From contig BFEA01000159.1 in assembly GCA_003427395.1 (NCBI GenBank), forward strand, positions 1,787,158 through 1,807,163: DNA of 20,006 nucleotides, read 5' to 3'. Made by a program: the position numbers and the translations under genes. The stretch's first letter is position 1; each line of letters opens with the position of its first letter. The notes beneath the pieces are model-generated. The model ran no database searches. It was given only the letters and a program-made list of their open reading frames with translations, and was not told the DNA's origin. Shown in pieces: positions 9,205-16,855 of the stretch. The DNA is from Chara braunii. Taxonomy: Eukaryota > Streptophyta > Charophyceae > Charales > Characeae.

Positions 9205-9621
9205 TTAATGACGACTCCTATTTGTTGCATTCATGGTGGGAATCCACATCGTCGCATCGTTCGAGCCGTCGAGCATGCACGCCGGGATAGGTGGAATATG
9301 CATGCTTTCAAAGTTGGTTACGAAAGCAGACCAGCCTTCAAGTCTTCGACCCTCCCGCATCAATGTAATTTTGTTTTCCTTGTGGACTTGCAAAGCTGCT
9401 TCGTGACATTCCACATACTCTTCCACTGTCCCTGCTTGTCCTTGTCTTCCGTAAATTCGAATGCCATACACGTCGATTTCCGTGAACCTCACGGCAACTA
9501 AAAATAATTTACATCCACCAACTTCGCATCTTACTATTGACTCATATTCGTATGGAAACGGACCGTTTGTTGTTGTGAGAGTTGCCCCTGCAGGCATTGC
9601 GATGGGAGTGATGCGCGCCAT
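9205..9621 (-). CDS. Hypothetical protein, 138 aa
   Basis: Unrecognised protein starting at ATG 9621-9619 in a good context (AAAATGGC on the minus strand). The sequence looks globular, mixing beta-like segments (CKLFLVAVRFTEIDVYGIRI) with a helical acidic/basic region (VEEYVECHEAALQVHKENK). No signal peptide, membrane span or known motif is visible. It is the last of four minus-strand ORFs in the 9.2-12.6 kb block, separated from the next by about 490 AT-rich bases with no gene. The helical stretch followed by an aromatic/Val strand (about residues 70-105) faintly resembles the C-terminal pattern of the 305-codon paralog nearby, but the match is too weak to assert. It might equally be one exon of a larger gene. 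Confidence 0.5.
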   Translation of the reverse strand: MARITPIAMPAGATLTTTNGPFPYEYESIVRCEVGGCKLFLVAVRFTEIDVYGIRIYGRQGQAGTVEEYVECHEAALQVHKENKITLMREGRRLEGWSAFVTNFESMHIPPIPACMLDGSNDATMWIPTMNATNRSRH

Positions 9622-10106
9622 TTTTGTACAACGTTTGTCTATTATTGTCTCGTGTTGTAATGTCGAGCACTACAACCCTGCAAGATCGATGAGATAATAT
9701 TGTTCAAAATTAGTCATCCGACAAATACGACATTTTATGATACAACGAAGACTGTCTTAAAAAAACAAAAAATAAAGAACAAATAAATTCAAACACGTTT
9801 GTTTATGCTAACTTTGAGCTTGTAAATTGCAAATGTTTGCAATTTTCAAAACTTCGTCCACATCATCGGAACCCAAAAACGAAAAATCAGGTGAAAAAAA
9901 CACGATTAAACATAACTAAAAAATAATTTTGCGTTCACCACACAAAATGAAGCAATGAAGCTGGCGATTGTTGCAGTGAGCTAACAATTTATATCTCCAT
10001 AGTGTTGAAAGTCATTCACATATCTGACCATTGTAGTCCGGAACGCGTGTCAGCAATGAAGCGCATCGATTGTTGAACATGTCTCGACCTGGACAAACGT
10101 ACTTTG

Positions 10107-11009
10107 CTATTGGCTCCTATCCAGAGTCCCGTGAAGAATAAGAGGTAGAAAATTTGTTGCGTGCTTAATGTCTTCACAATACGGACAATCTATCACTATC
10201 TTCTGTCTGCCACCCACTAACGGTACTTCTTTCTGTCTCGATCGATTATATTGCTTCGTACGAGTCACTTCATCTGTGTCGCATTTTCTATGCTCGACTG
10301 TGAACACTATCTCCTCACATTTGTCAAAAAGGTAGTGAAGTTGCACATTCACCAAACTGTCAACCCTGTACACTAACTCTTTCCTGAGTGCCGCGTCAAT
10401 TTTCAACCGATTCCGAAACTTTTCGAGTTTGCTTGAACCCGCGGAGTCCCAAAATTCTTCCCGGGCAGTGAACAACACATTCATTGTCGTGCCAGTGATC
10501 TTCGCTGCTGTAAAAACTGTCACTATGGCCGTGCCTCTATTGCATACTCGGATTCGACCATAGAAGTCCACCACCACCGGCACCACCGGTGCAAGCAATT
10601 CTTTTCTGCCAATGGAATACCACGCGCACACTTTTTGTTCCAATTTGTCTTTCTCGTCCCATTCCTGTTTCCTGCATACCTCCCTCCAGTTGGCTAGCAT
10701 CCCCAAAGGATCCACAACGTCTTTCCTCGATACAATAACGTATGCGTCATCCTCCTTTGTGTACAGGTACCACATATTTGATCCATTGTCGGACACAATC
10801 GTCTCTTGTCCGTTGATAAACCCCATGATCGGTAAAATTTCACCATCCGGTCCAACTTCGTTTTCAACATTTAAGTATTCATAATTCGCAAATTCTTCGA
10901 CGATATCAACCGACCAAATGTTAGTGTTTAAAATAATGAGATCCTCAATTGTTGATGAAACTTGATGAGAGGATCCGCTTCCATTCGAGCTTGTTTGACC
11001 GACTTCCAT
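10107..11009 (-). CDS. Hypothetical protein, 300 aa
   Basis: Unrecognised soluble protein with an ATG at 11009-11007 in a favourable context (A at -3, G at +4). The N-terminal 20 residues are Ser/Gly-rich. Residues about 25-125 are acidic with Trp/Tyr-rich strands (SNMWYLYTKEDDAYVIVSRK). Residues about 145-185 are Val-rich beta (VVPVVVDFYGRIRVC). Residues about 195-240 form a basic helix then a strand (KLEKFRNRLKIDAALRKELV, then VNVQLHYLF). The last 60 residues hold a CPYC pair and a basic, possibly disordered segment. The helix-strand part resembles the corresponding part of the 305- and 154-codon ORFs upstream, suggesting distant paralogy. It is intronless as read, in AT-rich DNA. Function unknown. 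Confidence 0.6.
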   Translation of the reverse strand: MEVGQTSSNGSGSSHQVSSTIEDLIILNTNIWSVDIVEEFANYEYLNVENEVGPDGEILPIMGFINGQETIVSDNGSNMWYLYTKEDDAYVIVSRKDVVDPLGMLANWREVCRKQEWDEKDKLEQKVCAWYSIGRKELLAPVVPVVVDFYGRIRVCNRGTAIVTVFTAAKITGTTMNVLFTAREEFWDSAGSSKLEKFRNRLKIDAALRKELVYRVDSLVNVQLHYLFDKCEEIVFTVEHRKCDTDEVTRTKQYNRSRQKEVPLVGGRQKIVIDCPYCEDIKHATNFLPLILHGTLDRSQ

Positions 11010-11187
11010 CCTGGAAGTTGAGCGTGTAGACGAACAAAATTTGCGAGTTTCGTCATATTAGATTCTTAATATTGTACACAGGCACGTCTATTATACAATT
11101 ACAAAATTGTTTAACTACGAAAATGCTCCATATAGCGGATAAAAAACAGAAAAAGCAGTATATGCGCTATGATTACATTGTCACTAA

Positions 11188-11652
11188 CTACATCCCGTAA
11201 GTAGGAGGTCTGATAACCCGTCCGAATTTTGTGACGTACGGGGCTTGCCGCGGACGAGGTCGTGGACTGAAACCATACATAGCATTTATGGACGATCCAT
11301 ATACGTGGCTCTGCGGCTCCTTGATTGTTGCATTCTTCGAAAATACCGACACGTATTTCAACCTAACAAACCCTTCCGGACGTGCTAAGGAATTTCGAAT
11401 GGCGTCTCGTATCGCCATCGCTTTCTCTTCCAATTGTTGCCACAATGCCGGATTTTGCATGTGGCCTGCTATCACTACATTTGACCGTCCATCTGGATCC
11501 CAGCGAACAGGCAACCACCAACCCTGTGGCGGCTGAAGAAAAAGTTGGTTCCGTGATACACACACAACTGCATCAACAAGTTTTCTAGATTTGTTTGAAG
11601 AAGCCACACATAGCACTCTTGCGAATTTATACTCGGTAATACTCAACCGCAC
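11188..11652 (-). pseudogene. 5'-truncated paralog of the adjacent 305-codon ORF
   Basis: An open frame of 154 codons with no ATG in its first 60 codons (it opens on a GTG). It matches the C-terminal half of the neighbouring ORF at 11723-12640. Frame-continuous residues just upstream and at its start read KRIGSYCCVRLS, then ARVLCVAS, against KRISYCSVRVS, then CRVNCVAC in the neighbour. Further on, IRDAIRNSLA, FVRLKYVSVF, an EP pair, YGSS and MYG match IRDVIDVALA, FVRMSYISSL, EP, FGSP and LYS. A stop codon (TAG) lies 18 codons before the match begins. It is best read as a partial duplicate or detached 3' exon. Its unique C-terminus is Arg/Pro-rich (FSPRPRPRQAP). Confidence 0.6.
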
Positions 11653-11765
11653 GCAACAGTATGAACCAATGCGTTTAACAGTTTTCCTTCGTAACTAGTA
11701 GAAACCACACATAGCACTTTTGCTAGAATGAACCAATACATTTAACACGTTTTCCTTCGTAACTA
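11604..11765 (-). repeat. Short direct repeats between two paralogous ORFs
   Basis: A 37-bp segment at 11661-11697 recurs at 11728-11765 with a one-base insertion and two substitutions (shared words ATGAACCAAT and TTTTCCTTCGTAACTA). CCACACATAGCACT-(C/T)-TTGC at 11604-11622 recurs at 11705-11723. The repeats span the 3' end of the 305-codon ORF and the 5' part of the 154-codon ORF. The 305-codon ORF ends at a TAG within one copy, and the one-base difference puts the two copies in different frames. Confidence 0.75.
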
Positions 11766-12640
11766 TACAAGCCGTGCAGGGGTGAGCCGAATATGAGCAT
11801 TTTCAAACCCTCGGGTTCGTCATTGTCGTCCCTGTCGAGTGATGATATATACGACATCCTTACGAAACTGCACGTTCCGGCAAGAGCGACGTCAATAACG
11901 TCTCTTATGGTGCATATTTTATGTTTTGCTTCGTCCACGGACTCTTTCACATTAAATACCGAATTCTCGCATGCGTGTTCATTCAACAGTGCTTCGCATC
12001 GTGCCTTTATTAATCTTCCACCCTTACCTGTGCATGCTACGCAATTGACTCTACATAAATCGCTATCGTTTAAGGAAACCCTCACAGAGCAATACGATAT
12101 GCGCTTATTGCTCGTCCCCGCTTCGTTACGCACGGGGTATGTTGTGATTCTCTGGTACAATCTTCCGCACCTTTGCAGTTCGACTTTGAACCAGTTCGGC
12201 CACGTGCGAGGTGATGTTCTTACGAACTTGCATGAAATTTCTCCATCCTCCTCGCAACACTCATTCGTCGAATCTTGGCTTGCATTTACGACAAGAGGGT
12301 CATAAATACCCAGGTGGTTGTTCATCCAGTGAATCTCTGCATAGTTCGGTATATACGCTGTCTCGAGACAGACGGAATGTATTTCGATGATCCGGCCCCA
12401 CTTCATCTCGTTAGCCAATCTGAAGTCGTGCATCCATGGACATTCTATCATCGCGATCTCCCAATCGCTCTCACTCCAGTTCCTAATTGTTCCTCGCCAT
12501 GGCAGCACGCTCAGCCATGGATCGACTCGAAGTGCCTCGACTATCCAGAATTTCGTATTCTCGTCCAACTGCCGATGACGGTTGTTGTCGTTAGTGGTTA
12601 TCCCGCGACTTGATGAACACGTGAAGTAGCTTCTGTACAC
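11723..12640 (-). CDS. Hypothetical protein of a local paralogous family, about 305 codons
   Basis: Unrecognised protein frame, open from about 12670. There is no ATG before codon 64 (12451), yet the N-terminal residues look protein-like (FWIVEALRVDPWLSVLPWRG), so the true start is probably in a lost or spliced upstream exon. The satellite array begins only about 50 bases upstream of where the frame opens. The N-terminal third is Trp-rich, the middle acidic with a CC pair, and the C-terminal half (about residues 175-300) is duplicated in the next ORF downstream: R-I-SYC-VR-S, RV-CVA, IRD-I---LA, FVR--Y-S. No signal peptide, membrane span or catalytic motif was recognised. The TAG ending it lies in a short repeat with a one-base indel, so its C-terminus may be altered. 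Confidence 0.6.
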   Translation of the reverse strand: MYRSYFTCSSSRGITTNDNNRHRQLDENTKFWIVEALRVDPWLSVLPWRGTIRNWSESDWEIAMIECPWMHDFRLANEMKWGRIIEIHSVCLETAYIPNYAEIHWMNNHLGIYDPLVVNASQDSTNECCEEDGEISCKFVRTSPRTWPNWFKVELQRCGRLYQRITTYPVRNEAGTSNKRISYCSVRVSLNDSDLCRVNCVACTGKGGRLIKARCEALLNEHACENSVFNVKESVDEAKHKICTIRDVIDVALAGTCSFVRMSYISSLDRDDNDEPEGLKMLIFGSPLHGLYSYEGKRVKCIGSF

Positions 12641-12717
12641 AACACATACACTGTTGTAAGGATGTTTGCGATAAAATTTGGAAACATGTCACGCCAGGCC
12701 ACCTATTGTCTGTGCTG

Positions 12718-14685
12718 AAGAGGGAGAGGGTCCTACGTTCCACAAACGTAGGACTCCCGCTCCATTTCGTGGCCCCATGGGGTCCGGCATTTGTGAAATG
12801 CTGGACCCTCTCCCCTATCTGTGATTGAAGGGGGAGGGGGTCCAGCGTTTCACAAACGCCTGACCCCGGGGGGGCTCGAAGTGGCGCGTGGTTTCGGCGT
12901 TTATGAAACGCTTAACCGCCTCCCCCTAGAAATGCCGAAAGGGGATAGGGTCTAACGTTTCACGAACGCTGGAGCCCACTCCCCCCTTCGGCACGGAGTG
13001 GGGTCCAACGTTTGTGAAACGCTTGCCCTAACTGTGCTGAAGTTGTTGATGGTCGTCGGAGCCCACTCCACTTTGTACCCCCATGCGGTCCGGCGTTTGT
13101 CAAACGCTGGACCCTCTCTCCTTCAAGCAGAGATAGGGGAGAGGGTCTAGCGTTTCACAAACGCCGCACCCCTTCTTTGCCGAAGGGGTAGTGGGGTCCG
13201 GCGTATGCGAAACGCTGGACCCTTTCCCCTTTCAGCACAACTAGGGGAGAGGGTCCAGTGTTTTACAAACGCTGGACCCTGTGGGGGCTCGAAGTGGAGC
13301 GGGGGTCCGGCGTTTGTGAAATGCTGGACCCTCTTCCCTGTAAGCACGGATAGGGGAGAGGATCTAGTGTTTCACAAACGCAGGACCCCTTCTTTGCCAA
13401 AGGGGTAGTGGGGTCCGGCGTATGTGAAACGCTGGACCCTCTCCACCTTCAGCACAGATAGGGGTGAGGGTCCAGCGTTTCACATACGCCGGACCCCATG
13501 GGGGCTCCTAGTGGAGCGGGGGTCGGCGTTTGTGAAACGCTGGATCCTTTCCCCCTTAAGCACAGATAGGGGAGAGGGTCCAGCGTTTCACAAACGCCGG
13601 ACCCCACTACACCTTCGACACAGAAGGGGAGAGGGTTCCGTGTTTCACAAATAGGGGAGAGGGTCCACTGTTTCGCAAACGCTGGACCCCATGGGGGCTC
13701 GAAGTGGAGCGGGGGTCCAACGTTGGTCAAACGCTGGACCCTCTCCCCTTAAGCACAGATAGGGGGGGGAGAGGGTCCAGCGTTTCCCAAACGCCGAACC
13801 CCCGCGCCACTTCGAGCCCCAATGTCCACCCCTTACGCATAGATAGGGAAAACGGTCCAGCGTTTCACGAACGTAGGACCTCTTCTGTGCCGAAGGTGTA
13901 GCGGGGTCCGGCGTTTGTCAAATGTTGGACCCTTTCCCCTATGTGTGCTTAAGGGGGAGAGGGTCCAGCGTTTCACAAACACCGAACCGCATGGGGGCTC
14001 GAAGTGGAGCGGGGGTCCGGCGTTTGTGAAACGCTGGATCCTCTCCCCCTTAAGCATGGGGCTTGAAGTGCCGCGGGGGTTCGGCGTTTGTGAAACGTTG
14101 GACCCTCTCCCCCCTTTTTGTGCGTAAGGGGGAGACATTGGGGCTCGAAGTGGCGCGGGGGTTCGGCGTTTGTGAAACGCTGGACCCTATCCCCTATCTG
14201 TGCTTAAGGGGGGAGAGGGTCGAGCGTTTCACAAACGGCGGACCGCATGGGGGGCACGAAGTGGAGTGGGGTCCGACGCCTGTGAAACGCTCGACCCTCT
14301 CCACCTTCAGCACAGTTAGGGGATAGGGTCGAGCGTTTCACAAATGTCGGACCCCATGGGGGCACGAAGTGGAGCAGGGGGTCCGGCGTTTGTGAAACGC
14401 TGGACCCTCTCCCCCTATCTGTGCTGAAGGGGGAGGGGGTCCAGCGTTTCACAAACGTCGCACCCCACTATCCCTTGGGCACAGAAGGGGTTCGGTGTTT
14501 GTGAAACGCTGGACCCTTTCCCCTATTTGTCCTTAAGGGGTCCGACGTTTGTGAAACGCTGGACCCTTTCCCCTATTTGTCCCATAGGGGAACGAAGTGG
14601 AGTGGGGTACGGCCTTGTGAAACTTTGGACCCTCGTCCCTATCTATTCACAGTTAGGGGAGAGGGTCCAGTGTCCCTATTTGTGC
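12718..14685. repeat. Satellite array of alternating 27-bp near-palindromes
   Basis: The array is built from about 34 copies of a 27-bp dyad. The left half is GGTCCGGCGTTT, the centre GTG, and the right half AAACGCTGGACC (11 of 12 positions complementary). Copies alternate in orientation, with the centre reading GTG or CAC. Starts of plus-type copies at 13087, 13195, 13304, 13412 and 13520, and of minus-type copies at 13144, 13252, 13361, 13469 and 13577, give a period of 108-109 bp. Oppositely oriented neighbours share inner flanks CTCTCCCC and GGGGAGAG around a 10-14 base loop (CTATCTGTGCTTAA type), so each pair can form one long hairpin or two small ones. Outer spacers are either GGGGGCTCGAAGTGGAGCGG or a CTTCTTTGCCGAAGGGG type. 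The open frames crossing the array repeat phrases such as FVKRWTLSP and are artefacts. Confidence 0.95.
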
Positions 14686-15341
14686 AAACGAAAGAGAGAG
14701 CAAAAAAGTTTTAATCTCAATTCAGCCGAGCAGCTCATAATGCCGACACATGGAAGGAGTTTAGTGGATCATGCCCTTAAGTACTTTTCACCGGCCTCTA
14801 CTATGCTGGCTCTTTAGAGAACAAATACTCCCTCTCATTACGCTCTGAAAGGAATTCAAGAGGACATATCCTCAATAAGACCGAGACAATAGAAGAGAGG
14901 GGAGGGGGTCAGGGGAGGGTACGCTTCATCCTTTAAAAAATCAACGGGGAGAGGAGGGGAGAGGAGGGGAGGGGAGGGGAAGGGAGGGGAGGCGGGGGAA
15001 GGAGGGGAGTGCTTATATGGGAGAGGACGTTACCGCTGCGTATGCCATACTCCGACCGGTTGATCCTTACAGCGTACACAAGCATTCGACGGAAAGTACG
15101 GGAAGGGGGAATAACCCGTCGACTAGACAAGAGAGACTAAAAAACAGGTTGTTGGAGGAATCACGACAGGAGAACTCACCCCGCGCTGCACGATGAGAAG
15201 GGAGCAACAACGCTACACCCCAGCGTCGCTAAAAAAGACCCAGGATAAAGCATGAGTCGTTCGGGGACGGGGGGAGTAGAACGCTGACGTCCCAACGACC
15301 GAGGGCCAATCACTACAATGTGTTGGCTAATATACTAACTT
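14686..15341. other. Non-satellite segment interrupting the array, with G-rich run
   Basis: About 660 bases unrelated to the satellite separate two array blocks. The run 14946-15008 is made of G3-G5 tracts spaced by A or GA and could form a G-quadruplex on the plus strand. No protein-like frame, tRNA or clear terminal repeat was seen. The array monomers on both sides share the uncommon inner-spacer variant CTCGTCCCTATCT...CACAGTTAGG. Confidence 0.7.
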
Positions 15342-15530
15342 CTAGACGAAGTCGAGTGGGATCCGGCGCTTGTGAAATGCTGGACCCTCGTCCCTATCTG
15401 TGCACAGTTAGGGGAGAGGGTCCAGCGTTTCACAAACGCCGGACCCCATGGGGGCACGAAGTGCAGCAGGGGTCTGGCGTTTGTGAAACGCTGGACCCTC
15501 TCCCCGTTCAACGCAGATAGGGGAGACGGC
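15342..15530. repeat. Satellite block 2
   Basis: Three dyads of the 27-bp type lie at 15359-15385, 15419-15445 and 15471-15497, with the same inner CTCTCCCC/GGGGAGAG flanks and the GGGGGCACGAAGTG-type outer spacer as the main array. The block ends abruptly at about 15530, after GGGGAGACGGC. Confidence 0.93.
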
Positions 15531-15694
15531 ATACCACAAAAATTCGAAGCACAACATGAACTCCATCATGTCTCCTCAAACTTCAACCGCCATATCCGTA
15601 CTACGAATGGCCTCGTAGATGCGATGGCAATCCATGGAGTGTAGACGAAGGTCAGCCATAGCCAAAGCTTGGTCTCCTCCCTTGATTTCAACCT

Positions 15695-15817
15695 CCTCTA
15701 CGTGGCACATGTTGCAATGCATACTGTAGGCGATCGTATTACACATAGCGTCCCTCAACGTCAATGCATATATCGCATGACACAATTTACCCCTCTACGT
15801 GGCACATGCCGCAATGC
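15695..15817. repeat. 26-bp direct repeats, 97 bp apart
   Basis: CCTCTACGTGGCACATG plus nine further bases occurs at 15695-15720 and again at 15792-15817 with two mismatches. The second copy lies inside the C-terminal end of the broken ORF that follows, the first beyond its stop, so the gene's 3' end may have been duplicated. Confidence 0.8.
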
Positions 15818-16546
15818 CCCGTTCATGCAGCAAAACAAATGTTTCACGTCTACATTTGTCTTTTTCTTCGTTTTCTTTATGTATTGTACTGCTCCATAAT
15901 CGTCGAAAGTTTGAAGCACCTTCACAGCAATTGTTCCGACCATAGATGTCCTCTCCCGCACAAACTTTATCATGGCATCCCGAATGACACTGCAGAAAAG
16001 GCATGCGTGTCGGGACATGATGTACATCATGTCGTCGATATCGTCGTTCGGATGAGGTTTCCGTCGTTCGATGCGTGTACAACAGTATGTCATCCCGTGC
16101 CGTGCTTCAAATGCAATGCACAAAATTTTTTCATGCTGTCTCATATCGTTGTCGATTATCCAACTACCTCCGTAGAAAACGTTCTTCCACCTCGCTGCAC
16201 CATGTCTCTAATAGTGCAACAACGGGTCACACGTCTTAGCCATCCTTGATACCGTACGTTGCAGATGCGGAGCCCACGTATCAAACGTGGGGTATAATAT
16301 TGTCTCGTCCACTGAACGAAGACCGACCGCCGTCATCCGTTGGGTGTACCGGAATGGAATTAGTTCTTCGTATTGTATGGGTGTTCCCCATGTGCCTGTG
16401 AGGCAATGCTTAGTACCACCGATCGCATCCATGGTTGCTTCTACTGCATGTAATGCAAAAACGAAGAGCGTCGAACGCGGTCCCTCATATTCAGTATTCT
16501 TCAAAATTGCCAATATCATACATCGACACTGAGCCGTCCGGCTCAC
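15761..16546 (-). pseudogene. ORF broken by a single in-frame TAG; possible member of the local family
   Basis: A single minus-strand frame runs 262 codons, interrupted only by TAG at 16210-16208. The first half opens on GTG at 16546, immediately after a stop codon, and contains LTGTWGTPIQYEELIPFRYT and SVDETILYPTFDTWAPHL. The second half reads on past the TAG (GAARWKNVFYGGSWIIDND) into a Cys-rich part and then CSVIRDAMIKFVRE and TIAVKVLQTF. The IRDA-helix followed by a Val-rich strand and F echoes IRDAI...FVRLKYVSVF in the ORF at 11188-11652. The lack of an ATG start and the internal stop favour a pseudogene, although an intron containing the stop is possible. Function unknown. Confidence 0.45.
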
Positions 16547-16855
16547 CTACAATTCTGTACATTTAATGTACAACCACACCGGCAGGCATGTCCGTCTGTT
16601 GTGTCCGTCTAATTGCTTGTTCTTATAATGCCACAAACGACTTAGTGCCCATTGCTAACTCTCGTGGTTATACATTAACCTGAATACATCACCCGGTCGC
16701 GCAGCACTATCCAAACTATGCTTTTATCTTCTCTCAACTGAACCTGGTGCTGCCAAGGACTGTTGTGCTTTCATTACATCCCGTTTTCGTATTTTCATTC
16801 CCGTTCTGGATTGTATCCCGTTGCTCCATGCCCATGCTACGCTTTTAAGGTCTTG
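16547..16855. other. Non-coding interval between pseudogene and transposase-like gene
   Basis: No protein-like frame or structured element was recognised. If the transposase-like gene belongs to a DNA transposon, its 3' terminal repeat should lie here or further left, but no inverted match to the far side of the gene was seen by eye. Confidence 0.5.

Noticed and set aside
11793-12305. A 170-codon plus-strand ORF with Ser/Leu-rich sequence
   Set aside because: It is antisense to the minus-strand ORF that has a detectable paralog next door, and its composition is that of a shadow frame.
13147-14452. Several open frames of 65-100 codons repeating FVKRWTLSP- and GVCETLDP-like phrases
   Set aside because: They exist only because the satellite monomer is open in several frames on both strands. 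They have no independent starts or non-repeat sequence.
12781-14550. A regularly spaced short palindromic repeat array, superficially CRISPR-like
   Set aside because: Repeats alternate in orientation, the spacers are themselves repeated and inverted, no cas-like gene is present, and the context is eukaryotic. It is a satellite.
15010-15130. Possible ribosomal RNA fragment suggested by phrases such as CCGGTTGATCC and AATAACCCGTCGACTAG
   Set aside because: Only isolated short words match. The surrounding sequence does not follow any rRNA.
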